This document shows, piece after piece, positions 23,863 to 32,504 of a DNA stretch of 40,436 nt. Within the stretch, counting starts at the first letter, position 1. The number at the start of each line of letters is the position of its first letter. A program made the position numbers and the translations under genes. The notes beneath the pieces were generated by a model, which had not been told where the DNA came from, ran no database searches, and saw nothing but the letters and a program-made list of their open reading frames with translations. The stretch is from Clostridia bacterium (GTDB taxonomy: Bacteria > Bacillota > Clostridia > Oscillospirales > CAG-272), in NCBI GenBank assembly GCA_017450885.1, contig JAFSSR010000043.1, forward strand, positions 1-40,436. The letters run 5' to 3'.

Positions 23863-23886
23863 GACAAAAAACACAATATATTGTGT
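23840..23886 (-). promoter_or_regulatory. Pair of NrdR boxes over the nrdD promoter
   Basis: A perfect 16-bp palindrome ACACAATATATTGTGT at 23871-23886 matches the NrdR box pattern. A degenerate partner GCACATAATATACCGT (10 of 16 matches) at 23840-23855 starts exactly 31 bases away, three helical turns. It lies in the promoter spacer, and the perfect box is just upstream of the -35. This spacing is typical of NrdR repressor site pairs; nrdR itself is not in the window. Confidence 0.8.
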
Positions 23887-23937
23887 TTATCTCAAAAAAA
23901 TGCAACTATATCTTGTTCTACATCGTTTGACGGACGG

Positions 23938-24633
23938 TCACACCCCGCGGAGCTCGCAGGAACCGACGAAAGGCGCGGCGGCGGCGGCGAACCGTTCCAT
24001 TTCTTCCTTCGGGACGCCGTGAAGGGATGAGTCGATAAGCTCGCCCTTGTCGGAGAAGGCCTGGAGGAAATACCGCTCCGTACCTGATATCCATTCGCCG
24101 ATACGGCGGAGGTCGTCCTCCTCGTGGAATTCGCGGACGACGGTGGTGCGGAATTCGTACGGCACCGTTCCTTTTTTCAAAAACTCCACGGTGCGCTCCA
24201 CCGGAGCCGTGTCAAAGCCGGGGATACCGACGGTCAGCCCGTATTTTTCGCGGCAGTTTTTGATATCTACCGCGACGTAGTCGACAAGCCCCTCGGCGGC
24301 GAGAGCTTCGAGCCTTTCGGGGAAGGAGCCGTTGGTGTCGAGCTTGACGGCGTAGCCGAGCTCGCGTATCCTGCGAATAAAAACGTCTATATCGCGGTTG
24401 ATCAGCGGCTCGCCGCCGGTTATGCAGACTCCGTCAAGGACGCCCTGCCGCTTTTTAAGATGGGCAAAGACCTCCTCCTCCGATATCTCTCCGCCGCCGG
24501 CGAGCTCGCCGGTGACGAGAAGCGCGTTGTGGCAGAAGGGACAGCGGAAGTTGCATCCGCCCGTAAAGACGGTACAAGCCGTGTGACCGGGGTAATCGAG
24601 CAGAGTGAGTTTTGCAAGTCCGGACAGGTTCAT
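23938..24633 (-). CDS. nrdG: Anaerobic ribonucleotide reductase activating protein (radical SAM)
   Basis: 231 residues. The radical SAM iron-sulfur motif CxxxCxxC is seen as CNFRCPFC (Cys27, 31 and 34), followed by CITGGEPLI for SAM binding and VKLDTNGSFPE. The length and PFL-activase-like core match the longer NrdG type found in Clostridia. It uses SAM and reduced flavodoxin or ferredoxin to create the glycyl radical on NrdD. It is encoded upstream of nrdD on the same strand but belongs, by spacing (21 bases), to the preceding membrane and glycan gene string. GGAGGA precedes the ATG. Confidence 0.92.
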   Translation of the reverse strand: MNLSGLAKLTLLDYPGHTACTVFTGGCNFRCPFCHNALLVTGELAGGGEISEEEVFAHLKKRQGVLDGVCITGGEPLINRDIDVFIRRIRELGYAVKLDTNGSFPERLEALAAEGLVDYVAVDIKNCREKYGLTVGIPGFDTAPVERTVEFLKKGTVPYEFRTTVVREFHEEDDLRRIGEWISGTERYFLQAFSDKGELIDSSLHGVPKEEMERFAAAAAPFVGSCELRGV

Positions 24634-24654
24634 ATCGGAAATATCCTCCGGGTA

Positions 24655-25745
24655 TCAGTTGGTATTAAATCTGTCAAATATCAGCCACTCGTCTCCCACC
24701 TTGTGGATGAAGAGCGTGACGTCGAGGTACTCCTTGTAGTCGTCCCGCCCGCGCATATGGAGGATGTGGAGCAGCTTGACCCGGCAGGAGAAGGTGTTGT
24801 CGTCGAAGCGAGTGAATTCGGAAGCGCTCTCTTCGGCGAAATCGTAGCCGTTGTGATCCCATACAAATCCGGTCGCGGTGGTGCGGGTCTTCTCGTACAG
24901 CTCGGTGTCGGGTCGAGATATCTCGCCGCGGTGCGGAAGCCGGCGTCGTTCTGCATATAGGTGGCGTACGCCTCGGCGGCTTTTATCACATATTCGGAGA
25001 ACTCGGCTTCCAGCTCCTCGTCGTAGGCGAGGACGGCCTCGTAAACGCCTTCTTCTTCGATATAGTTGACGTCTACCGCCTTGCCCTTGCCGTTATCGGC
25101 TGTGACCGCGGGTTCGCAGAACAGCCCTTTTATCTCGTAGACGTCTTCTTTGGGAGCGGTCAGACCTTCGGGCAGATATTTGAAGCTGCTGATCCTTCTT
25201 TCCTCGCCGGTCAGATGATCGGAGCCGACCTGTATGCCGTTGAGATAGAGGGAATAACCCTCGGGCACGGCGCATTTTACCGCGAGCTTGCCGGAGGGAG
25301 CCTGTATCTCGCCGAACTTGTATTTCTTAAATCCGAAGGACGAGCGCTCGTCCTGCTCCACAAGCGTGAAGTTGAAAATGCTCTTGTCGCCCGATTTGAC
25401 GACGTACTTTATCCATTCTTTCTTGACGCCGCTCGAGACCTCGTAGTATGAGAGAGCTCCGCCGGACATCGCCTGATCGACGTATCCGCGCAGTATCTCC
25501 TCCGACTCAAATCCGCCGGACGTCGACTTTATCGCATCGACCAGCGCGGAGGTGTCGTCGGTGAAATACTGGGAGAACATCTCGGCGGCGAGGTATTTCG
25601 GCTGTACCGACTCAAAATCGCGGAGCAGAGCGTTGAGTACGATCAACGCCGCGATGAGCAGGACGGCAAGAAATATCAGAACGCCGACGTATATCTTAAA
25701 GAATTTCGATTTCGGCTTCTTTATTTTATTATTCTCTCGCGTCAC
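24655..25745 (-). CDS. Membrane-anchored protein of unknown function, frameshifted near its 3' end
   Basis: A Lys-rich cytoplasmic start, one membrane helix (about 15-42) and a large external part with strand-rich segments such as VPEGYSLYLNGIQVG. The continuous frame breaks at about 24910: after AARYLD it turns into Ser/Thr/Pro/Arg-rich nonsense ending at 24681. In the adjacent frame a natural sequence continues (DPDTELYEKTRTTATGF to GDEWLIFDRFNTN) up to a stop at 24655. Adding one C to the GACCC run would restore a 363-residue protein. It is either a recent mutation or a sequencing error. I do not recognise the family. It lies 2 bases after the glycosidase gene. Confidence 0.75.
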
Positions 25746-25747
25746 TG

Positions 25748-27373
25748 TCAGTCACCCCTTACGCAGAAATATGTCGGGATATAACGGGGGCTTGTGAAAG
25801 CCTTGAATTTATTTACCATGCCCTTGAGCTGATACTCGTCGAGCGTGGACTTGTCTATGTTGTACTTCTCGGCGTAGTCCTCGTAGTACATCATGGTCGA
25901 GGAGCCGCCGTCCAGCATACCCGCGGTGACGGCGCCGTACTGGACCAGCATGTCGATTACGTCGTCCTTCGTAGCGCCGAGACTGCTGGTGGAGCGTCCG
26001 TCGGTGACGAGGAAGATGACCGTGCCGTCCGCGCGCTGACCTATCGCCGTGCGCTGCGAGGTGCCGGTGTTCTCCTTTGCGTAGTACAGGTTGACCTTGC
26101 CGTCCTTGTTGTCTATAAGCACGTTGTTGTTCTGGAAGCAGACTCCGTCGCGTATGCCGAGCTCCTCCGCCTCTCTCGCGGTCATCGAGTTGGTCACGAC
26201 AAGTCTGTCGTTTTTATCGAAGCCCATGAAGGTGCGGCGCGCTCCGTCGTCCCAGACCTTGCTGCCGTTGGAGTAGGTGATCCCTATAGGGGCGGCGCCA
26301 GATCCCATTCCGCCGCCGTCGGCGAATTCGCCGCCGTTGATCGCGGCAAGCGGCTTTTCGCGCTCTACGCATTTGAAAAGGGTCATTCCCGCGGAAGCTC
26401 TCCTGAAGGCTTCCATGTTGGGGCTGGAGGTGGCGACGTATACCTTTGACGGATCCTTGATAAGCAGTATGTACGCCTTATATGTGGAGCCGTGTACCGT
26501 TTCGTAAATAATTCCGTCCGTAGAGTTTGCCCACTCGTCGACCGGCTCCTCGTCCGTCTTTCCGGAAGGATTTTTTGTCGGAACGGTATAGTCGTCGATG
26601 TCGATCTGATCGACGGTCAGTTTTTGCGAGTTTGCGATTATCTCGTCGACCGTCTCCTGCGACAGGAAGAGGTTGGGAACCCATTTTGTCGCGCTTGCCT
26701 GCATGGCGGAGAGGACGAGCGCGTTGCGCATCGTCTCGCTCGGTCCGTGAGCTATGCTGAATACGAGCAGGTATACGGAGAGTATGACGAACAGGAGAGC
26801 GGTGCCGATGCAGAGAAAGACCCTCTTTACGATCTTGCCCGCGGTGAGCCGCTCGCTCTGCCGCGCGTGCGCGGAGACGGGGTTTCTTTCCCGCGCGGCG
26901 GATGGAACCGTCTGCCGGACGTAGGGCGAGCCGTAGGTCACGGTTTTGACCGGAGCGGACGTCTTTGTCTGCGCTTGCGCCGCGGGGCGGGCGCGGACCG
27001 TCGAACTCTCGTCCGCGGCGGGGCTCGCATGGACCGCCGGACGCTGCCGGAGCGCCGGATCCTGCTGCGCCGCCGGACGCGGCTGCGCGGCGGGACGGGA
27101 CTGCGCCGCGGGGCGGGACTGTATGGCGGGTCGCGGTTGAGCGGTCGTACGGTGCTGCGCGGCGGCGGGCTGCTGTGCGGCAGGAGCCTGACGCGCCGCG
27201 GGATGCGCCTGAACGGTCTTGCGCTCCTGCGCCTCGGGACGCGGCTGCGCTGCGTGAGACGGAGCCGTCGAAGGCCTTGAAGCATGGGCTCCCGCGGTCC
27301 TTCCGTTGACCTTGACGGCCTTCGGGATGGTAGAACTTATGCTCGTTCTGTTTTTGTTTTCATTTTCATTCAT
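25748..27373 (-). CDS. Membrane-anchored phosphodiester glycosidase (NAGPA)-family protein with long disordered tail
   Basis: 541 residues. The first ~180 are cytoplasmic, low-complexity and rich in Ala, Gln, Pro and Arg (repeats such as QPRPAAQ), a strongly basic disordered tail. One membrane helix follows (about 184-207). The external part carries the NAGPA/DUF2233 motifs AINGGEFADGGG, RTAIGQRADGTVIFLVTDGR and GMLDGGSSTMMY. Family members cleave or bind phosphodiester-linked sugars and are often encoded with exopolysaccharide genes. It lies between a GT2-GtrA gene and the frameshifted membrane protein, fitting a cell-surface glycan role (inference). The substrate is unknown. Confidence 0.85.
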   Translation of the reverse strand: MNENENKNRTSISSTIPKAVKVNGRTAGAHASRPSTAPSHAAQPRPEAQERKTVQAHPAARQAPAAQQPAAAQHRTTAQPRPAIQSRPAAQSRPAAQPRPAAQQDPALRQRPAVHASPAADESSTVRARPAAQAQTKTSAPVKTVTYGSPYVRQTVPSAARERNPVSAHARQSERLTAGKIVKRVFLCIGTALLFVILSVYLLVFSIAHGPSETMRNALVLSAMQASATKWVPNLFLSQETVDEIIANSQKLTVDQIDIDDYTVPTKNPSGKTDEEPVDEWANSTDGIIYETVHGSTYKAYILLIKDPSKVYVATSSPNMEAFRRASAGMTLFKCVEREKPLAAINGGEFADGGGMGSGAAPIGITYSNGSKVWDDGARRTFMGFDKNDRLVVTNSMTAREAEELGIRDGVCFQNNNVLIDNKDGKVNLYYAKENTGTSQRTAIGQRADGTVIFLVTDGRSTSSLGATKDDVIDMLVQYGAVTAGMLDGGSSTMMYYEDYAEKYNIDKSTLDEYQLKGMVNKFKAFTSPRYIPTYFCVRGD

Positions 27374-27394
27374 TGTCTTTTTTCTATCTCCGGA

Positions 27395-28462
27395 TCATTT
27401 GTCTTTTTCAGCAAACACCCAATTTTTCTGGATATAATAGCTTCCGAAAAAGAGGGTGGTGTCCACCGCCAGCTTGAGCAGGCTCTGGATCACCGGCGCG
27501 TTCGCTCCGAGCGTCACCGCGAGCAGGTTGGTCAGCCCGGCTCCGAGGGCGCCTTGAACGATGACCAGCGAAAAGTATTTTATTCGTGTTCGGCGGTTGT
27601 TCGCCCCTTTGAAAACGATCTTCATATTTATAAAATAATTGAAGACCGAGGAGACGGCTCTGGCGATGATATATCTGATCGCTACCGCAAAATCCCCGCT
27701 TTCGCCGATCATCAGCAGCAAAAGATTGAAGACGGCGTAGTCTATGAGGAAGGAGACCACCGAGCTGGCGGCGTATTTGAGTATGTTTGCGTAAATGCGC
27801 ACGCTGTCGCGTATCACGCGAAAATGGGAGGTCGCGTTTTCGTCGATGTAGACCGTGCTTATCGGTATCTCGCGGTAGGGGATGCGGTTTTTCTTGAGGG
27901 CGAGCAGGGCGTTCGTCTCATACTCGTAGCGGTCGCCCTTCAGACCGCTCATCACCTCCATAGCGGTCGCGGGGATGCCGCGCAGACCGCTCTGGGTATC
28001 GGAGATCTTCATCCCCACTCCGGTACGGAAGATAAAGGAGGTCAGGTTGTTGCCGAACCTGCTCCGTCCCGGAACCTGCGGAAGGCTGAAGTCGCGCGCG
28101 CCGATGATAAAGGTGTCGGGCGTCTCGCAGAGCGCCCGGGCGACGGCGCATATGTCTTCGGCGGCGTGCTGCGCGTCTCCGTCCGCGGTGACGGCGCCGA
28201 CCCGCCCTTCGCGTTCCTTTGCGAAGAAGGCGAACGCCGTTTTCAGCGCCGCGCCCTTGCCGCGGTTGACCTCGTGGGTCAGCAGGGTACAGGCGGGATA
28301 GGCTTTGAGCGCGTCGAAATACTTCTTGCAGTCCTGCCTGCTCCCGTCGTCTATAACTATGATGTCGTCAAATCCCGCATCGGAAAGCCCGGAGACGACG
28401 CTTTCAAGCTTCTCGTCCGGGTTGTATGACGGTATTACGACAGAGACTTCATTCTGATACAT
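27395..28462 (-). CDS. GT2 glycosyltransferase fused to a GtrA-like membrane domain
   Basis: 355 residues. The N-terminal ~220 form a GT-A fold of the dolichol-phosphate-mannose synthase type, with VVIPSYNP, VIDDGSRQ, NRGKGAALKTAF and the DxD-like ADGDAQH (about 93-99). The last ~125 residues hold about four membrane helices resembling GtrA (YAASSVVSFLIDYAVFNLLL, then IQKNWVFAEKDK). Such fusions load a sugar onto a polyprenyl phosphate and help flip it outward for cell-surface glycosylation. It starts the operon that continues into the NAGPA-family protein; GGAGG precedes the ATG and the promoter is at 28586-28614. Confidence 0.9.
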   Translation of the reverse strand: MYQNEVSVVIPSYNPDEKLESVVSGLSDAGFDDIIVIDDGSRQDCKKYFDALKAYPACTLLTHEVNRGKGAALKTAFAFFAKEREGRVGAVTADGDAQHAAEDICAVARALCETPDTFIIGARDFSLPQVPGRSRFGNNLTSFIFRTGVGMKISDTQSGLRGIPATAMEVMSGLKGDRYEYETNALLALKKNRIPYREIPISTVYIDENATSHFRVIRDSVRIYANILKYAASSVVSFLIDYAVFNLLLLMIGESGDFAVAIRYIIARAVSSVFNYFINMKIVFKGANNRRTRIKYFSLVIVQGALGAGLTNLLAVTLGANAPVIQSLLKLAVDTTLFFGSYYIQKNWVFAEKDK

Positions 28463-28585
28463 CTATGCTTCCTCCGTTCGCTATCCATATGACTCCGTCT
28501 CCCACGGAAAAGTTCCCGGCAGCGGAAAAAAATAACGAAGAATTACTATCAATTTATACTATACTGTATATTTATCTATCATATT

Positions 28586-28614
28586 ATTTTATATCTTAGC
28601 GTCTGTTTTGTCAA
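28586..28614 (-). promoter_or_regulatory. Promoter of the GT2-GtrA operon
   Basis: Minus-strand consensus -35 TTGACA (28614-28609), 17-bp spacer, -10 TAAAAT (28591-28586). The leader to the start is about 120 bases and A+T-rich. Confidence 0.75.
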
Positions 28615-28682
28615 CAACTCCCGACCGAATATTACAAAGATTTTACGTTTTGATTTATTGGGTTTATTTGCCGCCCATCCGC

Positions 28683-28711
28683 TTGACCTTTTCCGAAAAA
28701 AGGTATATAAT
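28683..28711 (+). promoter_or_regulatory. Promoter of htpG
   Basis: -35 TTGACC (28683-28688), 17-bp spacer, perfect -10 TATAAT (28706-28711), with AGGAGG just before the ATG. No CIRCE palindrome is seen, so HrcA control is not supported. Confidence 0.8.
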
Positions 28712-28751
28712 ATAATTTCGGAATGAATTATCGGACAAGGAGGATATACAA

Positions 28752-30617
28752 ATGTCAGAAGAAAACAACAAAGAGATGAAGGGCGGCATCAGCGTCGATA
28801 CCGAACACCTTTTCCCGATAATCAAAAAATGGCTCTATTCGGAAAAAGAGATCTTTCTGCGCGAGATCGTTTCCAACGCGTCGGACGCGGTCACCAAGCT
28901 CAAAAGACTCGCTTCGCTCGGCGAAGCGAAGGATATAAACAACGGAGATTTCCGCATCACCGTCCGCGCCGACAAGGAGGCGGGCACGCTGACCGTATCC
29001 GATAACGGCATCGGCATGAACGAGGACGAGATCCGCCGTTATATCTGCCAGATCGCTCTCTCCGGCGCTCTCGATTTCATCAACAAGTACGAGGGCGAAA
29101 ACGGCGGAGCGGACGGCATAATCGGTCATTTCGGGCTCGGCTTTTATTCCGCGTTCATGGTCAGCGACAAGGTGGAGCTGATATCAAAGTCCTGGGACGG
29201 CAGTCCTGCCGTGGGCTGGGAGTGCAACGACGACGGCGAGTATGAGATCCTTCCGGACACGGAGAGGGAAGAACGCGGTACCGACGTCATTATGTATATA
29301 AACGAGGACGAGAAGGAATTCCTCGAGGAGAGGCGTCTAAGCGAGGTGCTCAACAAATACTGCGCCTTCGTCCCGGTCCCGATCTTCCTTGAAATAGCCG
29401 GCAAAGAGGAGCCGGAGCCCAAGGAGGGAGAGGAAAAGAAGGAGCCCGAGCCGATAAACGACACCCATCCGCTCTGGCAGAAGCAGCCCTCCGAATGTAC
29501 CGACGAGGAATACGAGACCTTCTACCACAAGGTCTTCACCGACTTCCGCGAGCCCTTCTTCCACATCCACATAAACGCCGACTATCCGCTCAATTTCAAG
29601 GGCATACTCTACTTCCCGCGCATCAACACCAAGACCGACGCGCTCGAGGGACAGATAAAGCTCTATTACAATCAGATATTCGTCTCGGACAGCATAAAGG
29701 AGCTGCTGCCCGACTATCTCCTGATGCTGCGCGGCGTCATCGACTGCCCCGAGCTGCCGCTCAACGTGTCGCGCAGTTATATGCAGAACAGCGAATATAT
29801 AAAGAAGATGGCGGCGCATATCACAAAAAAGGTAGCCGATAAGATCAATTCGCTGTTCAATACCGAGCGCGAGAAATACGAGAAGCTGTGGGACGATATA
29901 AAGCTGTTCGTCGAGTTTGCCGCCATACGCGACCGCAAGTTCTACGATAGGGTCAAGGACGCCCTGTTGTTCAAGCTGACCGACGGCCGTATGCAGACTG
30001 TCTCCGAGTATCTCGAGGCGGCGAAGGAAAAGCACGAAAAGACGGTCTACTACGTAGACGACGCGGTGTCGAAGGCGCAGTACGTCAAAATGTTCACGAA
30101 CGAGGGCATCGACGTAGTCCTTATGGACACCTTTATGGATACCCAGATAGTCACCACCCTTGAAATGAACGAGGGGATAAAGATGATCCGCGTCGACGCC
30201 GAGCTTGCCGACGCGCTCAAGGGCGACGGAGAGCAGTATGAAAACGAAAAGCTGGTCGAAGCGTTCAAAAAGCTGGGCGGAGAACACCTGACGGTTAAAT
30301 TTGAGAACCTGCGCGACGAAAAGACCCCCGCCATCCTCTCGATCTCCGAGCAGTCCCGCCGCTTCAACGATATGATGAAGATCTACCGTATGGCGGGCGA
30401 GGACGCGCCGGCGGGCGACCTCCCGACAGAGCAGACGCTGATACTGAACGCGAATTCGCCGCTGATCAAAGCTCTCGGGGCAAAGGAAGAGGTCAACGAG
30501 CGGGCGGTGAGACAGATATACTACCTCGCCCTCATTTCACAGCGTCCGCTTACGGCGGATGAGATGACCGCCTTCATGGACGACAGCTACGGCATGATCG
30601 GGGACGAGCTCAAGTAA
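28752..30617 (+). CDS. htpG: Molecular chaperone HtpG (Hsp90)
   Basis: 621 residues, full length. The GHKL ATPase domain shows LREIVSNASDAVTKLKRLA with the ATP-Mg Asn, DNGIGMNEDEI, and GHFGLGFYSAFMVSDKV as the lid glycine motif. A charged Glu/Pro/Lys linker (about 215-240) precedes the middle domain with LNVSRSYMQ, which holds the catalytic Arg loop. The C-terminal dimerisation domain is present; there is no MEEVD tail, as expected in bacteria. It is a cytosolic, ATP-driven chaperone. It has its own promoter and no visible terminator before the next gene's promoter. Confidence 0.97.
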   Translation: MSEENNKEMKGGISVDTEHLFPIIKKWLYSEKEIFLREIVSNASDAVTKLKRLASLGEAKDINNGDFRITVRADKEAGTLTVSDNGIGMNEDEIRRYICQIALSGALDFINKYEGENGGADGIIGHFGLGFYSAFMVSDKVELISKSWDGSPAVGWECNDDGEYEILPDTEREERGTDVIMYINEDEKEFLEERRLSEVLNKYCAFVPVPIFLEIAGKEEPEPKEGEEKKEPEPINDTHPLWQKQPSECTDEEYETFYHKVFTDFREPFFHIHINADYPLNFKGILYFPRINTKTDALEGQIKLYYNQIFVSDSIKELLPDYLLMLRGVIDCPELPLNVSRSYMQNSEYIKKMAAHITKKVADKINSLFNTEREKYEKLWDDIKLFVEFAAIRDRKFYDRVKDALLFKLTDGRMQTVSEYLEAAKEKHEKTVYYVDDAVSKAQYVKMFTNEGIDVVLMDTFMDTQIVTTLEMNEGIKMIRVDAELADALKGDGEQYENEKLVEAFKKLGGEHLTVKFENLRDEKTPAILSISEQSRRFNDMMKIYRMAGEDAPAGDLPTEQTLILNANSPLIKALGAKEEVNERAVRQIYYLALISQRPLTADEMTAFMDDSYGMIGDELK

Positions 30618-30631
30618 TTCCCTCGCGGGTA

Positions 30632-30660
30632 TTGCCAAACGCGCACGATTATTATATAAT
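30632..30660 (+). promoter_or_regulatory. Promoter of the TPM-domain gene
   Basis: -35 TTGCCA (30632-30637), 17-bp spacer, perfect -10 TATAAT (30655-30660), 27 bases before the ATG. Confidence 0.7.
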
Positions 30661-30687
30661 GGAAAAAATAGATCCGGAGTCCGAAAG

Positions 30688-31362
30688 ATGAGAATTAAAA
30701 AGACGATCACGGCAATCTGCGTATTGATATTCGCTCTGCTCGCCGCGGCGGTCCCCGCCTTTGCGGATCTTCCCGCAAGGCCGATAGGGACCTGCGTGCG
30801 CGATACGGCGGACGTCCTGCCCGACGAGACGTCGGAGGAGCTTGCCTCTATTACCTCCGCGCTCGCCGAAAAGAACGGCACGGGCATCTATCTCCTTACC
30901 GTTCCGGGATTTGAGGGCAAAAAAGCCCGCGACTACGCCGTCGCCGCCTTCGAAAAGTGGCAGCTGACCGGGCGCGAGGTCATCCTTGTCGTAGATACGA
31001 AGGACAGGGATTATTACGCTCTCGCAGGCTCGGAGGTCTCGGAATTCGTCGACTCCGAAAGCATAAAGGGAGTGCTCGCACGCGCCTTCGAGCCCGGCTT
31101 CGCTGCCGGAAATGACGGCGCCGCCGCCGTCTCGTTCTTCAATTCGTTTTCATCCGTGCTCGCGTCGGTCGATTTCCCGATCGTGTCAGAGTCGGGGAAC
31201 GTCTTCCTCCGGGTGGTCGTTGTGATACTGATCCTCTTATGCCTGTTTATAATCGGCGTGTTCGTCATCCGCACGGTCAATATCAACAGGTCCCGCAGAC
31301 GCCGCCGCGCCGCGCGATACGTCAACGGCCGTCAGCTCCCGGTCCGCAGACCGAGAAGATGA
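30688..31362 (+). CDS. TPM-domain membrane protein
   Basis: 224 residues. A signal peptide ending near AVPAFA is followed by a TPM domain (DTADVLPDETSEELASI, then GTGIYLLTVPGFEGKKARDYA and GREVILVVDTKDRDYYALAG). A membrane helix lies at about 170-195, and a very basic Arg-rich cytoplasmic tail (NRSRRRRRAARY to the end) follows. TPM domains are exported; roles in photosystem repair and metal-dependent phosphatase activity are known in plants and cyanobacteria, but the role in Firmicutes is unclear. The C-terminal codons contain a 14-bp direct repeat (CAGACCGAGAAGAT) that recurs just past the stop. Confidence 0.85.
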   Translation: MRIKKTITAICVLIFALLAAAVPAFADLPARPIGTCVRDTADVLPDETSEELASITSALAEKNGTGIYLLTVPGFEGKKARDYAVAAFEKWQLTGREVILVVDTKDRDYYALAGSEVSEFVDSESIKGVLARAFEPGFAAGNDGAAAVSFFNSFSSVLASVDFPIVSESGNVFLRVVVVILILLCLFIIGVFVIRTVNINRSRRRRRAARYVNGRQLPVRRPRR

Positions 31363-31393
31363 AAAACAGACCGAGAAGATAAAAGATGAATAT

Positions 31394-31440
31394 ATAACGG
31401 CCGGCGCCCTTTGCATACCGCAAGGGGCGCCGACCGTTAT
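31394..31440. terminator. Long G+C-rich hairpin between convergent genes
   Basis: 21-base arms (ATAACGG-x-CGGCGCCC core) pair with two mismatches around an ATACC loop. It lies between the TPM gene and the pectinacetylesterase-family gene, which converge. T runs are weak on both sides, so termination is probable but not proven. Confidence 0.6.
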
Positions 31441-31453
31441 ACCGTTAAAAAAA

Positions 31454-32473
31454 TCATTTAAGCAGGTCAAGTCCGAGCTTTCTGACCTTCCCGTTGACTG
31501 CGTCCATAAGCCAGTCGCATACCTTTACGCCGCAGGCTTGCTTTTTCCGGTGAAAGTCCTTGAAGCAGATGACGGTGTGCGTGGTGAGCGCGCGCGGATC
31601 ATCTTCCGGGATGTCTCCCCAAATAAACACGCCGCATTCGGGAACGTCGCGTATCAGGTCGATCACGAGGTCCCGCAGGAATTCAAAAAACACGTCTCCC
31701 GCGTCCGCCTTGTCCGCGTAGGTCGCCCCGTCGTAGTACATCTGATACTGGCTGAGAGTATCGTCTCTTACCGAGCAGGTGAACAGTATCTTGACCTTGT
31801 CGCCGTACTTCTTGTTGAGCGCGACTATGCAGTCGAGCGACCCGTTGTCCGTGGAGATGCAGTGATATATGCTCTCTTTTGAATGCCAGACGTTCTCGGC
31901 GTAGTAACGCCATTTCTCCATCCGGAGTATGCCGCTGTCGCAGAGCATGGTTATATTTTTGACGTTTGGGAAATAGTTGGATATCACGTCGTCGCAGAGC
32001 AGCGCCGCGGCAAAGCCGCCCGCGCTGAAGCCGGTCACAAGCAGAGCGTCCGGCTCGGGTATGTATTTCACGGCCTCGCGCATAAGCCCGGTATAGTTGA
32101 CGTATCCGTTGTGGTAAAGGATCTTTTTGGTCCCGTCGAGATCGGTGTAGGGGAACTCGGCGTTTCCGGTGTGAAAGTCGCCCGTCGAATAGGGGACAGA
32201 AATGACCGTCCAGTCGCGGAAGGGGTTGTCCTCGTCGCGCGAGGTGATGCCGGGAGTTTCAGACGGATGAAAATCGGAGGTGCGGGCATAGAAAGCGTGG
32301 CACGCCGTGTACTCGTCTGTGCTGACTCCTCCGCCGTAGAAATAGACTATTACTTTATTTTCTGAGCCGAGACGGACGTATCCCTGCCATTTTCCGCCCT
32401 CGGAGTTTTTTGAGCCTTCAGGCGAGATAGAATACCATTCCCCCACGCGGGGACCGTTGTTTTCCTGTGACAT
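31454..32473 (-). CDS. Pectinacetylesterase/NOTUM-family serine hydrolase, cytoplasmic
   Basis: 339 residues with no signal peptide. The oxyanion-hole motif VYFYGGGVS (about 43-51), VPYSTGDFHTGN (about 93-104, family signature) and the nucleophile GFSAGGFAA (Ser150) are clear; Asp237 or Asp238 and His299 (TTHTV) are likely triad partners. Members of this alpha/beta-hydrolase family remove acetyl or acyl esters from pectin or from lipid-modified proteins. Lack of a secretion signal suggests an intracellular acetylated oligosaccharide or other small ester. It is divergent from the clostripain-like peptidase; the promoter is at 32505-32533. Confidence 0.85.
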   Translation of the reverse strand: MSQENNGPRVGEWYSISPEGSKNSEGGKWQGYVRLGSENKVIVYFYGGGVSTDEYTACHAFYARTSDFHPSETPGITSRDEDNPFRDWTVISVPYSTGDFHTGNAEFPYTDLDGTKKILYHNGYVNYTGLMREAVKYIPEPDALLVTGFSAGGFAAALLCDDVISNYFPNVKNITMLCDSGILRMEKWRYYAENVWHSKESIYHCISTDNGSLDCIVALNKKYGDKVKILFTCSVRDDTLSQYQMYYDGATYADKADAGDVFFEFLRDLVIDLIRDVPECGVFIWGDIPEDDPRALTTHTVICFKDFHRKKQACGVKVCDWLMDAVNGKVRKLGLDLLK

Positions 32474-32504
32474 TTTTCACTCCAAAGCGTAGTTTATCTT
32501 TGTC

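Noticed and set aside
28712-28751. CIRCE element for HrcA control of htpG
   Set aside because: No TTAGCACTC-N9-GAGTGCTAA palindrome is present in the promoter or leader.
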